In this document: positions 23,827 through 32,844 of the stretch, one piece after another
Layout: the number at the start of each line of letters is the position of its first letter
Numbering within the stretch: the stretch's first letter is position 1
DNA from: JALZEG01 sp046263255
GTDB lineage: Bacteria > Actinomycetota > CADDZG01 > WHSQ01
Assembly: GCA_046263255.1 (NCBI GenBank)
Contig: JBHELD010000015.1
Location: forward strand, 1-64,000
DNA: 64,000 bases
Reading direction: 5' to 3'
Position numbers and translations under genes: made by a program
Notes under the pieces: model-generated
What the model was told of the DNA's origin: nothing
Databases searched by the model: none
The model's input: only the letters and a program-made list of their open reading frames with translations

Positions 23827-24962
23827 CGTGGCCGCGGGGGATCCGGAGCGCGGGAGTCGCTTGCGGGATCAAGCCGCACGGCGCGCTCGACGTCGGGGTC
23901 CTCGTCCTCGACCGCCCGGCGCCGTGGGCGGCGACGTTCACTCAGAACGGAGCCGCGGCGGCGCCGGTGCGGTGGTCGCGCCGCCTCCTCGGCGGCGACC
24001 TGCGCGCGATCGTCGTCAACAGCGGCAACGCGAACGCGTGCACGGGCGCGGCGGGGGAAGCCGCCGTCGAGCGGACCGCGCGCGCGGCCGCGGCCGAGCT
24101 CTCCTGCGCCGCCCGCGAGGTCGCAGTCGCGTCGACCGGTCCTATCGGCGTGCCGCTGCCGCTGCCGAAGGTGTTGCGCGGCCTCCCCCTCGCCGCGCGA
24201 CGCCTCGGCGGCGACCTCGCCGGATTCTCGCGGGCGATCCTCACTACCGACACGCGCGCGAAGGTCGCGCGGCGGGCGGGGCCGGGTTTCGAGGTCGTGG
24301 GGGTCGCCAAGGGCGCGGCGACGCTGGCGCCGAACATGGCGACGATGCTCGTCTTCGTCGCGACCGACGCATCCGTCGACCGCGTCGGCCTGCAGGCCGC
24401 GCTCGGGCGTGCGGTGCGGACGACGTTCGACCGGATCGACGTCGACGGGTGCGAGAGCACCAACGACTCCGCGTTCCTGGTCGCGTCGGGCGCCGGACCC
24501 GGGGCGACCGAGGAAGAGCTGCTGGGACCGCTCGAGGCGGTGTGCCGCGACCTCGCGAAGCAGATGGTCGCAGACGCCGAGGGAGGATCGCGCCTGGTCC
24601 GCATCCGCGTCGCGGGCGCGGAGGACGAGCAGACGTGCGAGCGGCTGGCGCGCTCCGTGGCGCGCTCCGCGCTGTGGCGCGCGGCGCTGCACGGCGCGGA
24701 TCCGAACTGGGGCCGTGTCGTCGCCGCGCTCGGCGCGTTCGACCCGAAGCTCGAGCTCGAGCGCGTGGCCGTGGCCATCGGTGCCGAGACCGTCTTCAGC
24801 CGGGGCGAGCCGTGCGGGTCGCTGGCGCACGCAGCGGCCGCGCTGTCCTCCCACGAGGTCGTCGTCTCGTGTCGCGTCGGAGACGGCGCAGACGCGGCGG
24901 AGGTGCTCACGACGGACCTCTCGCCCGACTACGTCACGCTGAACGCCGGGGGGATGTCGTGA
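23817..24962 (+). CDS. argJ: Glutamate N-acetyltransferase / amino-acid acetyltransferase
   Basis: A 381-residue ornithine acetyltransferase that recycles the acetyl group from N-acetylornithine to glutamate. The self-cleavage site is in LAPNMATMLVFVATDA, between Ala175 and the nucleophile Thr176. Oxyanion and substrate elements VASTGPIGVPLP, ILTTDTRAK and HGADPNWGR match the family. ATG 23817 overlaps the argC stop. Presence of argJ means the cyclic acetyl pathway operates. Whether this ArgJ also uses acetyl-CoA (bifunctional) cannot be decided here. Confidence 0.97.
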   Translation: MAVTWPRGIRSAGVACGIKPHGALDVGVLVLDRPAPWAATFTQNGAAAAPVRWSRRLLGGDLRAIVVNSGNANACTGAAGEAAVERTARAAAAELSCAAREVAVASTGPIGVPLPLPKVLRGLPLAARRLGGDLAGFSRAILTTDTRAKVARRAGPGFEVVGVAKGAATLAPNMATMLVFVATDASVDRVGLQAALGRAVRTTFDRIDVDGCESTNDSAFLVASGAGPGATEEELLGPLEAVCRDLAKQMVADAEGGSRLVRIRVAGAEDEQTCERLARSVARSALWRAALHGADPNWGRVVAALGAFDPKLELERVAVAIGAETVFSRGEPCGSLAHAAAALSSHEVVVSCRVGDGADAAEVLTTDLSPDYVTLNAGGMS

Positions 24963-25819
24963 CGGCCGCGGCAACGGCCAAGGCCGCGACCCTGATCGAG
25001 GCCCTCCCTTACATCCGGTCCTATCGCAACCGGGTGGTGGTCGTGAAGCTCGGCGGCGAGCCGCTGGACGACCCCGTCCTCGCGTCGAGGGTCGCGGAGG
25101 ACGTCGCGCTGCTGGCGCTCGTCGGCGTCGCGGTCGTCGTCGTCCACGGCGGCGGCCCCCAGATCTCTCGCGCGATGCAGCGCCACGGCGTCGAGCCGCG
25201 CTTCGTCGGAGGCCTCCGGGTAACGGACGACGCCTCCATGGAGGTCGTGCGGACCACCCTCGTCGGCGAGATCAACGCCGAGCTCGTGCGGCGGCTCAAC
25301 TCCGCGGGCGTCTGCGCGGTGGGGCTCTCGGGCATCGACGCGGCGTCGATCGTGGCCGAGACACCGCGGGGATCGGAAGGCCGGCAGCTCGGGCGCGTCG
25401 GAACCGTGACCGCGATCCGCACCGACCTCCTCCGCACGCTTCTCGATTCGGGCTTCACCCCGGTCGTCGCGTCGCTCGGCGTGTCGGCTGCCGGAGAGAC
25501 GTTGAACGTCAACGCGGACGTCGCCGCGGCCGCCGTCGCCGGGGCGCTCGCCGCCGAGAAGCTCGTTTACGTCACGAACGTCGACGGCCTCTACCGCGAC
25601 CTCGGCGACCCGGCGTCGCTCGTCTCGGAGATGAAGCGCGACGACCTCGAGGCGCTCGTCCCGGAGCTGTCCGACGGCATGCGCCCGAAGATGGAGTCGG
25701 CGCTCGCCGCGCTCGACGCGGGGGTTGCGAAGGTCCACGTCCTGGACGGCCGCGTCGAGCACGCGCTGCTGCTCGAGATCTTCACGACCGACGGCATCGG
25801 GACGCAGGTGCTGCCGTGA
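24959..25819 (+). CDS. argB: Acetylglutamate kinase
   Basis: A 286-residue amino-acid kinase family enzyme that phosphorylates N-acetylglutamate and is usually the arginine feedback point. Motifs include VVVVKLGGEPL (Lys and Gly-rich loop), VVVVHGGGPQISRAM, VGGLRVTDDASMEVV, GLSGIDA, and the C-terminal SDGMRPKMESALAALDAG. GTG 24959 overlaps the argJ TGA by four bases. The N-terminal ATLIEALPYIRSYRNR helix is of the length seen in arginine-sensitive hexameric forms, so feedback inhibition is likely (inference). Confidence 0.97.
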   Translation: MTAAATAKAATLIEALPYIRSYRNRVVVVKLGGEPLDDPVLASRVAEDVALLALVGVAVVVVHGGGPQISRAMQRHGVEPRFVGGLRVTDDASMEVVRTTLVGEINAELVRRLNSAGVCAVGLSGIDAASIVAETPRGSEGRQLGRVGTVTAIRTDLLRTLLDSGFTPVVASLGVSAAGETLNVNADVAAAAVAGALAAEKLVYVTNVDGLYRDLGDPASLVSEMKRDDLEALVPELSDGMRPKMESALAALDAGVAKVHVLDGRVEHALLLEIFTTDGIGTQVLP

Positions 25820-26991
25820 CGGCGACGGTTGCGTTGCCCGACGCTGCGTCGTCTCTGATGGGCACCTACCGGCGCTGGCCCGTGCGGTTCGTCTCCGGCC
25901 GCGGAGCGACGCTCGTGGACGCGGACGGGCGGGAGTACGTCGACCTCAGCGCGGGGATAGCCGTGGTCAGCACCGGTCACTGCCACCCCGCGGTCACGCG
26001 GGCGATCCAGGACCAGGCGGCGCGCCTCGTCCACGTCTCCAACCTCTACGAGACCGGCCCGGCGACGGCCCTCGCAGGGCGGCTCGCGGAGCTCACCGGC
26101 GGCAAGCGGTCGTTCCTGTGCAACTCGGGGGCCGAGGCGGTCGAGGCCGCCCTCAAGCTCGCGCGCCGGCACGGCGGGTCCCGCCGCACGATCGTCGCCG
26201 CGGACGGCGGGTTCCACGGGCGCACGATGGGGGCGTTGTCGGTCACGGGCCGGCCGGCCAAGCGCGGCCCGTTCGAGCCGTTGATCGGAGACGTCGTCCA
26301 CGTCCCATACGGCGACGCCGCCGCGCTGAAGGGCGCGCTGGGGCCGCACGTTGCCGGCGTCCTGCTCGAGCCGATCCAGGGTGAGGCCGGCGTCGTCGTC
26401 CCGCCGGAGACCTATCTCCGGGACGCACGGCGCGTGTGCGACGAGTCCGGCGCGTTGCTCATGCTCGACGAGGTGCAGACCGGCATCGGCAGGACCGGCC
26501 GGTGGTTCGCGTACGAGCACGCCGGCGTCGTTCCCGACGTGCTGTGCCTCGCGAAGGGGCTGGGCGGGGGCCTGCCCGTCGGCGCCTGCCTCGCGCGCCC
26601 CGACGTCGCCGCTGCGTTCCGGCCCGGCGATCACGGCAGCACGTTCGGAGGAGGTCCCGTGCCGGCGGCCGCGGCGCTCGCGGTGCTCCAGACGATCGAG
26701 GACGAGGGTCTGGTCGACCGGGCGCGGGACGCGGGCGAGGTCCTCGCGGCGGCCCTGGGGAGGTCGTTCCGGGGCGCGACCGTCAGGGGACGCGGCCTCC
26801 TGCTCGCGGTCGTTCTCCCCCAGCCGCGCGCCCGCGCGGTCGCGGCGCTCGCGCTGCAGCGCGGCGTCGTCGTCAACGACGTCGCACCTCACGTCTTGCG
26901 GCTCACGCCCCCGCTCGTGATCTCGGACGAAGCCATCGCGCGCGCCGCGTCGATCCTCGAGGAGGTATGGCATGAGATCGGAACGCCGTAG
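25816..26991 (+). CDS. argD: Acetylornithine aminotransferase
   Basis: A 391-residue class III PLP aminotransferase converting N-acetylglutamate semialdehyde to N-acetylornithine. SNSGAEAVEAALKLAR-like sequence (FLCNSGAEAVEAALKLAR), GFHGRTMGALSVTG, LMLDEVQTGIGRTG and the PLP-binding Lys247 in LCLAKGLGGGLPVGA are all present. GTG 25816 overlaps the argB stop by four bases and the 3' end overlaps argR by 20 nt. In many actinobacteria argF follows argD; here argR follows directly. Confidence 0.96.
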   Translation: MTATVALPDAASSLMGTYRRWPVRFVSGRGATLVDADGREYVDLSAGIAVVSTGHCHPAVTRAIQDQAARLVHVSNLYETGPATALAGRLAELTGGKRSFLCNSGAEAVEAALKLARRHGGSRRTIVAADGGFHGRTMGALSVTGRPAKRGPFEPLIGDVVHVPYGDAAALKGALGPHVAGVLLEPIQGEAGVVVPPETYLRDARRVCDESGALLMLDEVQTGIGRTGRWFAYEHAGVVPDVLCLAKGLGGGLPVGACLARPDVAAAFRPGDHGSTFGGGPVPAAAALAVLQTIEDEGLVDRARDAGEVLAAALGRSFRGATVRGRGLLLAVVLPQPRARAVAALALQRGVVVNDVAPHVLRLTPPLVISDEAIARAASILEEVWHEIGTP

Positions 26992-27451
26992 GACGCTGCT
27001 GAGGATCCTCCGCGAGGGCCGCGCCGCGACGCAGCAAGAGCTCGTGGCGGCCCTGCGGAAGGCCGGGCACGACGTGACGCAGGCGACGGTCTCGCGCGAT
27101 CTCCAGGAGGTCGGGGCCGTGAAGGTACGGTCCGGAGACGAGGTCGCGTACCGCTTCCCCGACGACGTGCCGCGTCTGAGGCCGGCGCGCCACGACCCGC
27201 TGGCGGAGGTCCTGGAGTTCGCGCTCGACGTGCGGGAGGCGGGAACGCTCGTCGTCGTCACGACGCTTCCCGGCCACGCCTCCGCGGTCGCGCGGGCCAG
27301 CGACCTCGCCGGCCTCCCGGAGGCGCGCGGAACGATCGCGGGGGACGACACCGTGTTCGTGGCCGCTCCCGACGCCCCTACGGCCGCCGCGCTCGCCGCC
27401 TCGTGGCTCCACACGCGCACATCCGAGAAAGGGAAGGCTTCGAATGCCTAA
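26972..27451 (+). CDS. argR: Arginine repressor
   Basis: A 159-residue ArgR/AhrC family regulator. The N-terminal winged helix has TQQELVAALRKAGHDVTQAT with VSRDLQEVGAVKV as recognition region. The C-terminal hexamerisation and arginine-binding domain includes VVVTTLPGHASAVARASD and GTIAGDDTVFV. ATG 26972 lies inside the argD 3' end, with GAGGAGG upstream. It would bind ARG boxes such as the AT-rich element at 22833-22850 when arginine is abundant. Confidence 0.97.
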   Translation: MRSERRRTLLRILREGRAATQQELVAALRKAGHDVTQATVSRDLQEVGAVKVRSGDEVAYRFPDDVPRLRPARHDPLAEVLEFALDVREAGTLVVVTTLPGHASAVARASDLAGLPEARGTIAGDDTVFVAAPDAPTAAALAASWLHTRTSEKGKASNA

Positions 27452-28625
27452 AAAAGTGGTCCTCGCGTACTCCGGGGGTCTCGACACCTCGGTCGCGATC
27501 CCGTGGCTGGCCGAGCGCGGCTGGGAGGTCGTGGCCGTCGCGGTCGACGTGGGACAGCCGGGCGACCTGCAGGCCGCGGCCGCGCGTGCGCTGCAGCTCG
27601 GCGCGGCCGGCGCCCGCGTCGTCGATGCCCGCGACGAGTTCGTGACGGGGTTCGTCCTGCCGGCTCTGCACATGAACGCGCTGTACGGGCGGCGCTACCC
27701 GCTCGTGTCCGCGTTGTCGCGCCCGCTCATCGCGAAGGTCCTCGCCGGCGTGGCCGCGGAGGCCGGCGCGACCGCCGTAGCCCACGGCTGCACCGGAAAG
27801 GGCAACGACCAGGTCCGGTTCGAGGTCTCGCTCGCGGCGCTCGCGCCCGGCCTCGAGGTCCTCGCGCCGGTCCGCGACTGGGGCATGGGGCGCGACGAGA
27901 CCATCTCGTACGCGCTCGAGAGGCGGCTGCCGGTCGAGACCACGCGGTCCTCGCCCTACTCGATCGACGAGAACGTATGGGGACGGAGCATCGAGTGCGG
28001 CGTCCTGGAGAACCCCTGGGCCGCGCCTCCAGACGACGTGTTCGAGCTCACGAGGGCGGACGGCGATCCGGGCGCAAGAGACGTCGAGATCGCGTTCTCG
28101 GCCGGCGTTCCCGTCGCGGTCGACGGCGAGGCGCTGACGCCGCTCCAGGTCGTGGAGACGGTCGGGAAGATCGCCGGCTCGTTCGGGTTCGGGCGGATCG
28201 ACACGATCGAGGACCGGCTCGTCGGGATCAAGTCGCGCGAGGTGTACGAGGCCCCCGCAGCGCTCGCGCTGATCGCCGCGCACGCCGACCTCGAGGCGTT
28301 GACGCTCGACCGGACGTTCGCGCGCGAGAAGCGGAGGCTCGAGGAGACGTGGGCCCACCTCGTGTACGAGGGCCTCTGGTACTCGCCGCTGCGGGAGGCG
28401 ATCGACGCGTTCGCCGCCACGTGCAGTCACGCGGTCACGGGCACGGTCAGGCTGCGTCTCGGGTCGGGGTCGTGCGCCGTGACGGGACGAAGGTCAGACG
28501 TCGGCCTCTACGACCACGGGCTTGCCACCTACGACGCGGGGGACCTCTTCCGCCACGAGGACGCCGCCGGGTTCGTGCGGCTGTGGGGGCTGCCCCTCAA
28601 GCAGTGGGCTAGGACGCATGGCTGA
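27444..28625 (+). CDS. argG: Argininosuccinate synthase
   Basis: A 393-residue ligase joining citrulline and aspartate with ATP hydrolysis to AMP. The P-loop VVLAYSGGLDTSVAIPWL is at the N-terminus, and HGCTGKGNDQVRFE, SPYSIDENVWGRSIE and GIKSREVYEAPAA are diagnostic. ATG 27444 overlaps the argR stop by eight bases and the gene overlaps argH by eight bases. Citrulline supply depends on an ornithine carbamoyltransferase that is not in this cluster. Confidence 0.97.
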   Translation: MPKKVVLAYSGGLDTSVAIPWLAERGWEVVAVAVDVGQPGDLQAAAARALQLGAAGARVVDARDEFVTGFVLPALHMNALYGRRYPLVSALSRPLIAKVLAGVAAEAGATAVAHGCTGKGNDQVRFEVSLAALAPGLEVLAPVRDWGMGRDETISYALERRLPVETTRSSPYSIDENVWGRSIECGVLENPWAAPPDDVFELTRADGDPGARDVEIAFSAGVPVAVDGEALTPLQVVETVGKIAGSFGFGRIDTIEDRLVGIKSREVYEAPAALALIAAHADLEALTLDRTFAREKRRLEETWAHLVYEGLWYSPLREAIDAFAATCSHAVTGTVRLRLGSGSCAVTGRRSDVGLYDHGLATYDAGDLFRHEDAAGFVRLWGLPLKQWARTHG

Positions 28626-29928
28626 GGCGCTCTGGGGCGGGCGTTTCACCGCGGCCCCCGACCCCGACATGCTGCGTCTCACCAGGTCGATAGACCTGGA
28701 CACGCGCCTGCTCCCGCAGGACCTCGCGTCGACGGTCGCCCACGCCCATGCGCTCGCCGAGGCCGGGATCCTGCAACGCGACGACGTCGCGCTCGTGGAG
28801 CGCGCCTGCGGCGACATCGCCGCGGAGTGGGCGGCGGGGACGCTGACGCCCGGCCCGGCCGACGAGGACGTCCACACTCTCGTCGAGCGGGAGCTGACCG
28901 AACGGCTCGGCGACACCGGAGCGCGCATACACGCGGGGAGGAGCCGCAACGACCTGGTCGCACAGGATCTCAGGTCGTGGTGCCGTGACGCCGCGATCCG
29001 GCTGCGGTCGCGCACGGCGCGGCTTGCGGGCGTCCTCCTCGACCGCGCCGAGGCGCATCTCGAGGACGTGATGCCGGCGTACACGCACCTGCAGCGGGCG
29101 CAACCGGTGTCGCTCGCGTTCTACCTCGTCGCGCACGCCTGTCCGCTGGCGCGCGACGCCGGGCGGTTCCGCGCCGCGGAGGAGAGCGCCGCGGTCTCCG
29201 CGCTCGGAGCGGGCGCCGTCGCCGGGACGACCCTTCCGCTCGACGCCCGCGTCGCCGCGACGCATCTCGGCGCGCGCGACGCCTTCGTCAACGCCATGGA
29301 CGCGGTCGCAGACCGCGACTTCGCCTGCGACCTCGTCTACGCGTGCGCGCTCACCGGCGTCCACCTCTCGCGGCTGGGCGAGGAGGTCGTGATCTTCTCC
29401 ACCTCCGAGTTCGGCTTCCTGCGGCTGCCGGATGCCTGGTCGACCGGGTCCAGCATGCTCCCGCAGAAACGCAACCCCGACGTCGCCGAGCTCGTGCGCG
29501 GGCGGTCGGCCGGGGGCATAGGGGACCTCACCGCGCTGCTCACCACGCTGAAGGGGCTCCCGCTCGCGTACAACCGGGACCTGCAGGAGGACAAGGCCCA
29601 CGTGTTCGGCGCGGTGGATCGTCTCGAAGGATGCCTCGAGGCGACGACGCGCTTCATGCAGGCCGTCGAGCTCGACGCCGGGGCGGCGGCCGCCGCCGCG
29701 GCCGGAGGCGCGACGTGGGCGATCGACGTGGCCGAGGAGATGACCGCCGAGGGCGTCCCGTTCCGCCACGCCCACGAGCGGGCGGGCCGGATGGTGGCGG
29801 CGAGCGAGAACGGCGGCGCGAGCTCCCGGCGCGATCCCCGCGCGAGCATGCGCTCCCGGCGCAGCCACGGCGGGACGAGCCCCGAGCGCGTGCGGGAGCA
29901 GATCGCGGCGCTCAGGGGGCTCCTCTAG
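28618..29928 (+). CDS. argH: Argininosuccinate lyase
   Basis: A 436-residue fumarase/aspartase superfamily enzyme releasing fumarate and arginine. The signature GSSMLPQKRNPDVAELVRG is present, as are ALWGGRF at the N-terminus, HAGRSRNDLVAQDLR and TYTHLQRAQPV-like AYTHLQRAQPVSLAFYL. ATG 28618 overlaps argG. The C-terminal ~35 residues are Arg/Ser-rich (SSRRDPRASMRSRRSHGG) and look less conserved than usual. It closes the arg operon; the next gene starts 25 nt on. Confidence 0.97.
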   Translation: MAEALWGGRFTAAPDPDMLRLTRSIDLDTRLLPQDLASTVAHAHALAEAGILQRDDVALVERACGDIAAEWAAGTLTPGPADEDVHTLVERELTERLGDTGARIHAGRSRNDLVAQDLRSWCRDAAIRLRSRTARLAGVLLDRAEAHLEDVMPAYTHLQRAQPVSLAFYLVAHACPLARDAGRFRAAEESAAVSALGAGAVAGTTLPLDARVAATHLGARDAFVNAMDAVADRDFACDLVYACALTGVHLSRLGEEVVIFSTSEFGFLRLPDAWSTGSSMLPQKRNPDVAELVRGRSAGGIGDLTALLTTLKGLPLAYNRDLQEDKAHVFGAVDRLEGCLEATTRFMQAVELDAGAAAAAAAGGATWAIDVAEEMTAEGVPFRHAHERAGRMVAASENGGASSRRDPRASMRSRRSHGGTSPERVREQIAALRGLL

Positions 29929-29953
29929 CCGGCGCACCTGCGAAGCTGGCGCC

Positions 29954-30598
29954 GTGGAAGCTCCCCCGAGCGGTGCGCTCGAAGGCCGCGACGGCGTCGG
30001 CCGTTGCTGGTGGTGCGTCGGCGACACTCTCTACGAGCGCTACCACGACACCGAGTGGGGGCGTCCCGTCGCGGACGACCGGACCTTGTTCGAGAAGATC
30101 TGCCTCGAGGGGTTCCAGTCGGGCCTCAGCTGGCTCACGATCCTGCGCAAGCGCGCCGCCTTCCGCAGGGCGTTCAAGTCGTTCGACTTCGCGGCCGTCG
30201 CTCGCTTCAACGCGCGCAGCGTCGACCGCCTCATGAACGACGCCGGCATCGTGAGGAACCGGGCGAAGATCGAGGCGACGATCAACAACGCGCGTCGCTG
30301 CGTCGAGCTCGTCGCGGAGCAGGGGGGCCTCGGCGCCTACCTTTGGTCGTTCGAGCCGGATCCCTCCTCTCGCCCAAGCTCCCTCGACTGGGCCGCGCTG
30401 ACGGGCGTGGGGGCGGGCCCCGAGGCCGTCGCGCTGAGCAAGGACCTGAAGCGCCGCGGGTGGTCGTTCGTCGGTCCGACGACCGCGTACTCGGTCATGG
30501 AGGCGATGGGGCTCGTGAACGACCACGTGAGCAGCTGCGCCTTTCGCGCCGAGGTCGAAGCCGAGCGCGCGCGGTTCGTACGCCCGCGGCGCCGCTGA
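29954..30598 (+). CDS. tag: DNA-3-methyladenine glycosylase I
   Basis: A 214-residue base-excision repair glycosylase removing 3-methyladenine. RCWWCVGDTLYERYHDTEWG, LFEKICLEGFQSGLSWLTIL with the conserved Glu, and the C-terminal GLVNDHVSSCAFR (zinc-binding His/Cys) match Tag. GTG 29954 places the zinc-binding Cys pair near residue 20, with a short extension compared with E. coli Tag. It lies just after argH on the same strand and might be transcribed with it. Confidence 0.95.
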   Translation: MEAPPSGALEGRDGVGRCWWCVGDTLYERYHDTEWGRPVADDRTLFEKICLEGFQSGLSWLTILRKRAAFRRAFKSFDFAAVARFNARSVDRLMNDAGIVRNRAKIEATINNARRCVELVAEQGGLGAYLWSFEPDPSSRPSSLDWAALTGVGAGPEAVALSKDLKRRGWSFVGPTTAYSVMEAMGLVNDHVSSCAFRAEVEAERARFVRPRRR

Positions 30599-30629
30599 TC
30601 CCTACCGCCGGAAGTCGTGAGGGCGACCG

Positions 30630-31274
30630 TCAGGAGCCGATCGCGCAGCCGACGCCGGTCCCCTTCAGCCCGCAGTAGCCGTTCGGCACCTTGTGGAGGT
30701 ACTGCTGGTGGTAGTCCTCCGCGTAGTAGAAGGGTCCCGCCGCGGCGACCTCGGTCGTGACCGGGCCGAAGCCCCGCTCCCGCAGCGCGGTGTTGTAGGA
30801 ACCGAGGACCTCCTCCGCGACCCTCTTCTGCTCGTCGGTCGTGTAGTAGATGGCCGACCGGTACTGCGTCCCGACGTCGTTGCCCTGCCGCATGCCCTGG
30901 GTCGGATCGTGCTCCTCGAAGAACACGCGCAGCAGCTCGGCGTACGACACCTTCGCCGGGTCGAAGACGACCTGCACGACCTCCGCGTGCCCCGTCGTCC
31001 CGCTGCAGACCTCTTCGTACGTCGGGTTGGGCGTGAAGCCCCCCGAATACCCGGCCGCGGTCGAGTAGACGCCGTCGAGCCGCCAGAAGAGCCGCTCGGC
31101 ACCCCAGAAGCAGCCGAGGGCGAACACCGCGGTCTCCAGGCCCTCGGGGAAGGGGGGCTGCAGGCGCGTGCCGAGGACGGCGTGGGTCTCCGGAACGGGA
31201 AACGGCGTCGCCTCGCGCCCGGGCAGCGCCTGGTCGGGAGCGGGCATCTGCGTCTTCTTGCGCTGCAGGAACAT
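30630..31274 (-). CDS. msrA: Peptide-methionine (S)-S-oxide reductase
   Basis: A 214-residue MsrA that repairs oxidised methionine. The active-site motif is FALGCFWGAERLFW, with YSGGFTPNPTYEEVCSGTTG, EHDPTQGMRQGNDVGTQYRS and EDYHQQYLHKVPNGYCGLKG all typical; the Cys in GYC and in VGCAIGS are candidate resolving residues. ATG 31274 has GGAGGTAAC upstream. An N-terminal ~45-residue extension (KKTQMPAPDQALPGREATPF) precedes the core, as in the longer actinobacterial forms. It is divergent from the UBP zinc-finger gene. Confidence 0.96.
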   Translation of the reverse strand: MFLQRKKTQMPAPDQALPGREATPFPVPETHAVLGTRLQPPFPEGLETAVFALGCFWGAERLFWRLDGVYSTAAGYSGGFTPNPTYEEVCSGTTGHAEVVQVVFDPAKVSYAELLRVFFEEHDPTQGMRQGNDVGTQYRSAIYYTTDEQKRVAEEVLGSYNTALRERGFGPVTTEVAAAGPFYYAEDYHQQYLHKVPNGYCGLKGTGVGCAIGS

Positions 31275-31366
31275 CGTTACCTCCGTGTCGGGAGCGGGCC
31301 GGCCCCGGGAAGGTGGTCCAATGGGAAGCCTGCCATGCCCTCGCCGCAACCGGAGGTGCCGCCCGC

Positions 31367-31633
31367 GTGACCGGCCGCTGCATCCACTTCGACCAGGCGA
31401 CGGTCACCGAGACCGCCACCCGCGTCTGCGACGAGTGCGTCGCTCTCGGCAGCCGGTGGGTCCACCTGCGGCTGTGCCTGACGTGCGGCCACGTCGGCTG
31501 CTGCGACTCCTCGCCGAACCGGCACGCGACGGCGCACGCCCGCGCGACGGCGCACCCGGCGGTCCGCTCGGCCGAGCCCGGCGAGGAGTGGGGCTACTGC
31601 TACGCGGACGACGCGTTCGTTGAGAAGGCCTGA
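31367..31633 (+). CDS. UBP-type zinc finger protein
   Basis: An 88-residue protein consisting almost entirely of a UBP-type zinc finger. Ligands are visible in CDECVALGSRWVHLRLCLTC and GHVGCCDSSPNRHATAHA, followed by HPAVRSAEPGEEWGYCYADD. Eukaryotic versions bind the free C-terminus of ubiquitin; bacterial stand-alone versions are common in actinobacteria, with unknown ligands. GTG 31367 is preceded by GGAGG. It diverges from msrA with 92 nt between the starts. Confidence 0.92.
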   Translation: MTGRCIHFDQATVTETATRVCDECVALGSRWVHLRLCLTCGHVGCCDSSPNRHATAHARATAHPAVRSAEPGEEWGYCYADDAFVEKA

Positions 31634-31637
31634 CGCT

Positions 31638-31799
31638 CTAGCAGAACGGCGTCAGCTTGCACCAGAGCGGCAGCTCCTGGGGCGGGGGGTCGCACGGGTT
31701 GTCCGGGTCGGGACAGGCCGACGCGACGGAGGCGGGTCCGAGCGGCACCAGCGAGAGCGCCGCCACCAGCGCGCCGGCGAGCGCGATCCTCTTTCTCAT
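31638..31799 (-). CDS. Small secreted Cys/Pro-rich peptide
   Basis: A 53-residue protein with ATG 31799 preceded by GGGAGGAAT at a good distance. The N-terminus is a textbook signal peptide (MRKRIALAGALVAALSLVPL, cleavage near ASVASA). The mature part is only about 25 residues, with four cysteines and many prolines (CPDPDNPCDPPPQELPLWC). It is convergent with the UBP zinc-finger gene (4 nt between stops) and downstream of the broken exonuclease gene. Two internal disulfides are likely outside the cell. No family recognised. Confidence 0.68.
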   Translation of the reverse strand: MRKRIALAGALVAALSLVPLGPASVASACPDPDNPCDPPPQELPLWCKLTPFC

Positions 31800-31840
31800 C
31801 GTCCGATTCCTCCCGTTCGTCATGGTCGTGGCGCGAGAGA

Positions 31841-32732
31841 TTAGGCCAAAGCGTCGAGCAGCGCGGCCAGCGGCCCCCCCAGACCGACGCGCTCGGCGGC
31901 CGCCAGGATCTCGTCGCGGGGCAGGTCCCGGGGCCGCGTCAGGTCGAGCGGCTCGATCGGGAGGTCCGTCGCGATCGTCACGACCTCCGCCGCCCGGCGT
32001 ACGTAGTCCGCGTCGCGCCTCACCTTCCCCAGCGCGAGGCCCTCGCCCGTCTCCGCGGCTGCAAGGATCGCGTCGAGGCTCCCGTACCTCGCCACGAGCG
32101 CGGCGGCGAGCTTCTCGCCGATGCCCCGGACGCCCGGCAGGCCGTCGGAGGCGTCGGCCCCGCAGCACGGCGAAGTCGCGGTAGGCGCGGCCGGGTATGC
32201 CGTACCTGCGGGCGACGTAGCTTTCGTCGACGACCTCCACCCGGCTCACGCCCCGCACCGGGAAGAGCACCGCGACGACCGGGTCCCTGACGAGCTGGAA
32301 GAGGTCGCGGTCGCCCGAGAAGATCAGCACCCGTCCCGGCGCGCGCTGCGCGAGCGTGCCGATCACGTCCTCGGCCTCGTAGTCGGGAACGCCGACGACC
32401 GGGACGTCGCACATCTCGAGGAACCCGTAGAGGATCGGGACCTGCGCCGCGAGCCGCTTCTCCGCCGCCTGCTGCGCGCTGCCCGGGGCGGCCCGGAAGC
32501 CCTTGTACGACTCGACGAGCTCGACGCGCCACGAGGGGCGCCAGCTTGCGTCGGCGGCGCACGCGAGGTAGCCGGGGTCGTGGTCGGCGACGAGCCGGGC
32601 GAGCATCCGGAAGAAGCCGTGCGCCGCGTTGATCGGCGTCCCTTCGGGCGTCGTGACGGTCTCGGGGGTCGAGAACAGCGCGCGGTAGAAGAGGCTCGGG
32701 GCGTCGACGAGCAACGTCGGCGAGTCGTCCAC
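31841..32732 (-). pseudogene. 5'-3' exonuclease (Pol I N-domain-like), frameshifted
   Basis: From GTG 32732 the frame reads TLLVDAPSLFYRALFSTP, DYEAEDVIGTLAQRAPG and VLIFSGDRDLFQLV, the metal-binding core of FEN-like 5'-3' exonucleases. After FAVLRG the frame goes wrong. Deleting one base at about 32156 restores DASDGLPGVRGIGEKLAAAL, the helix-hairpin-helix DNA-binding motif, and continues to a TAA at 31841. The span is 892 nt, one base too long. As written, neither half is a complete enzyme. A single miscalled base is as likely as real inactivation because both halves are otherwise well conserved. It would process flaps or RNA primers. Confidence 0.8.
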
Positions 32733-32844
32733 CGGTGGAGCTTAGGGGGGCGGGGGCCGAAGGGGATGCCCGGGCCCGACAAGCCCTTGACGGCGTTCCC
32801 TCGGCGGCGAAGATTCGAGGAACGCTCCCGATCCAAGCGGAGGG

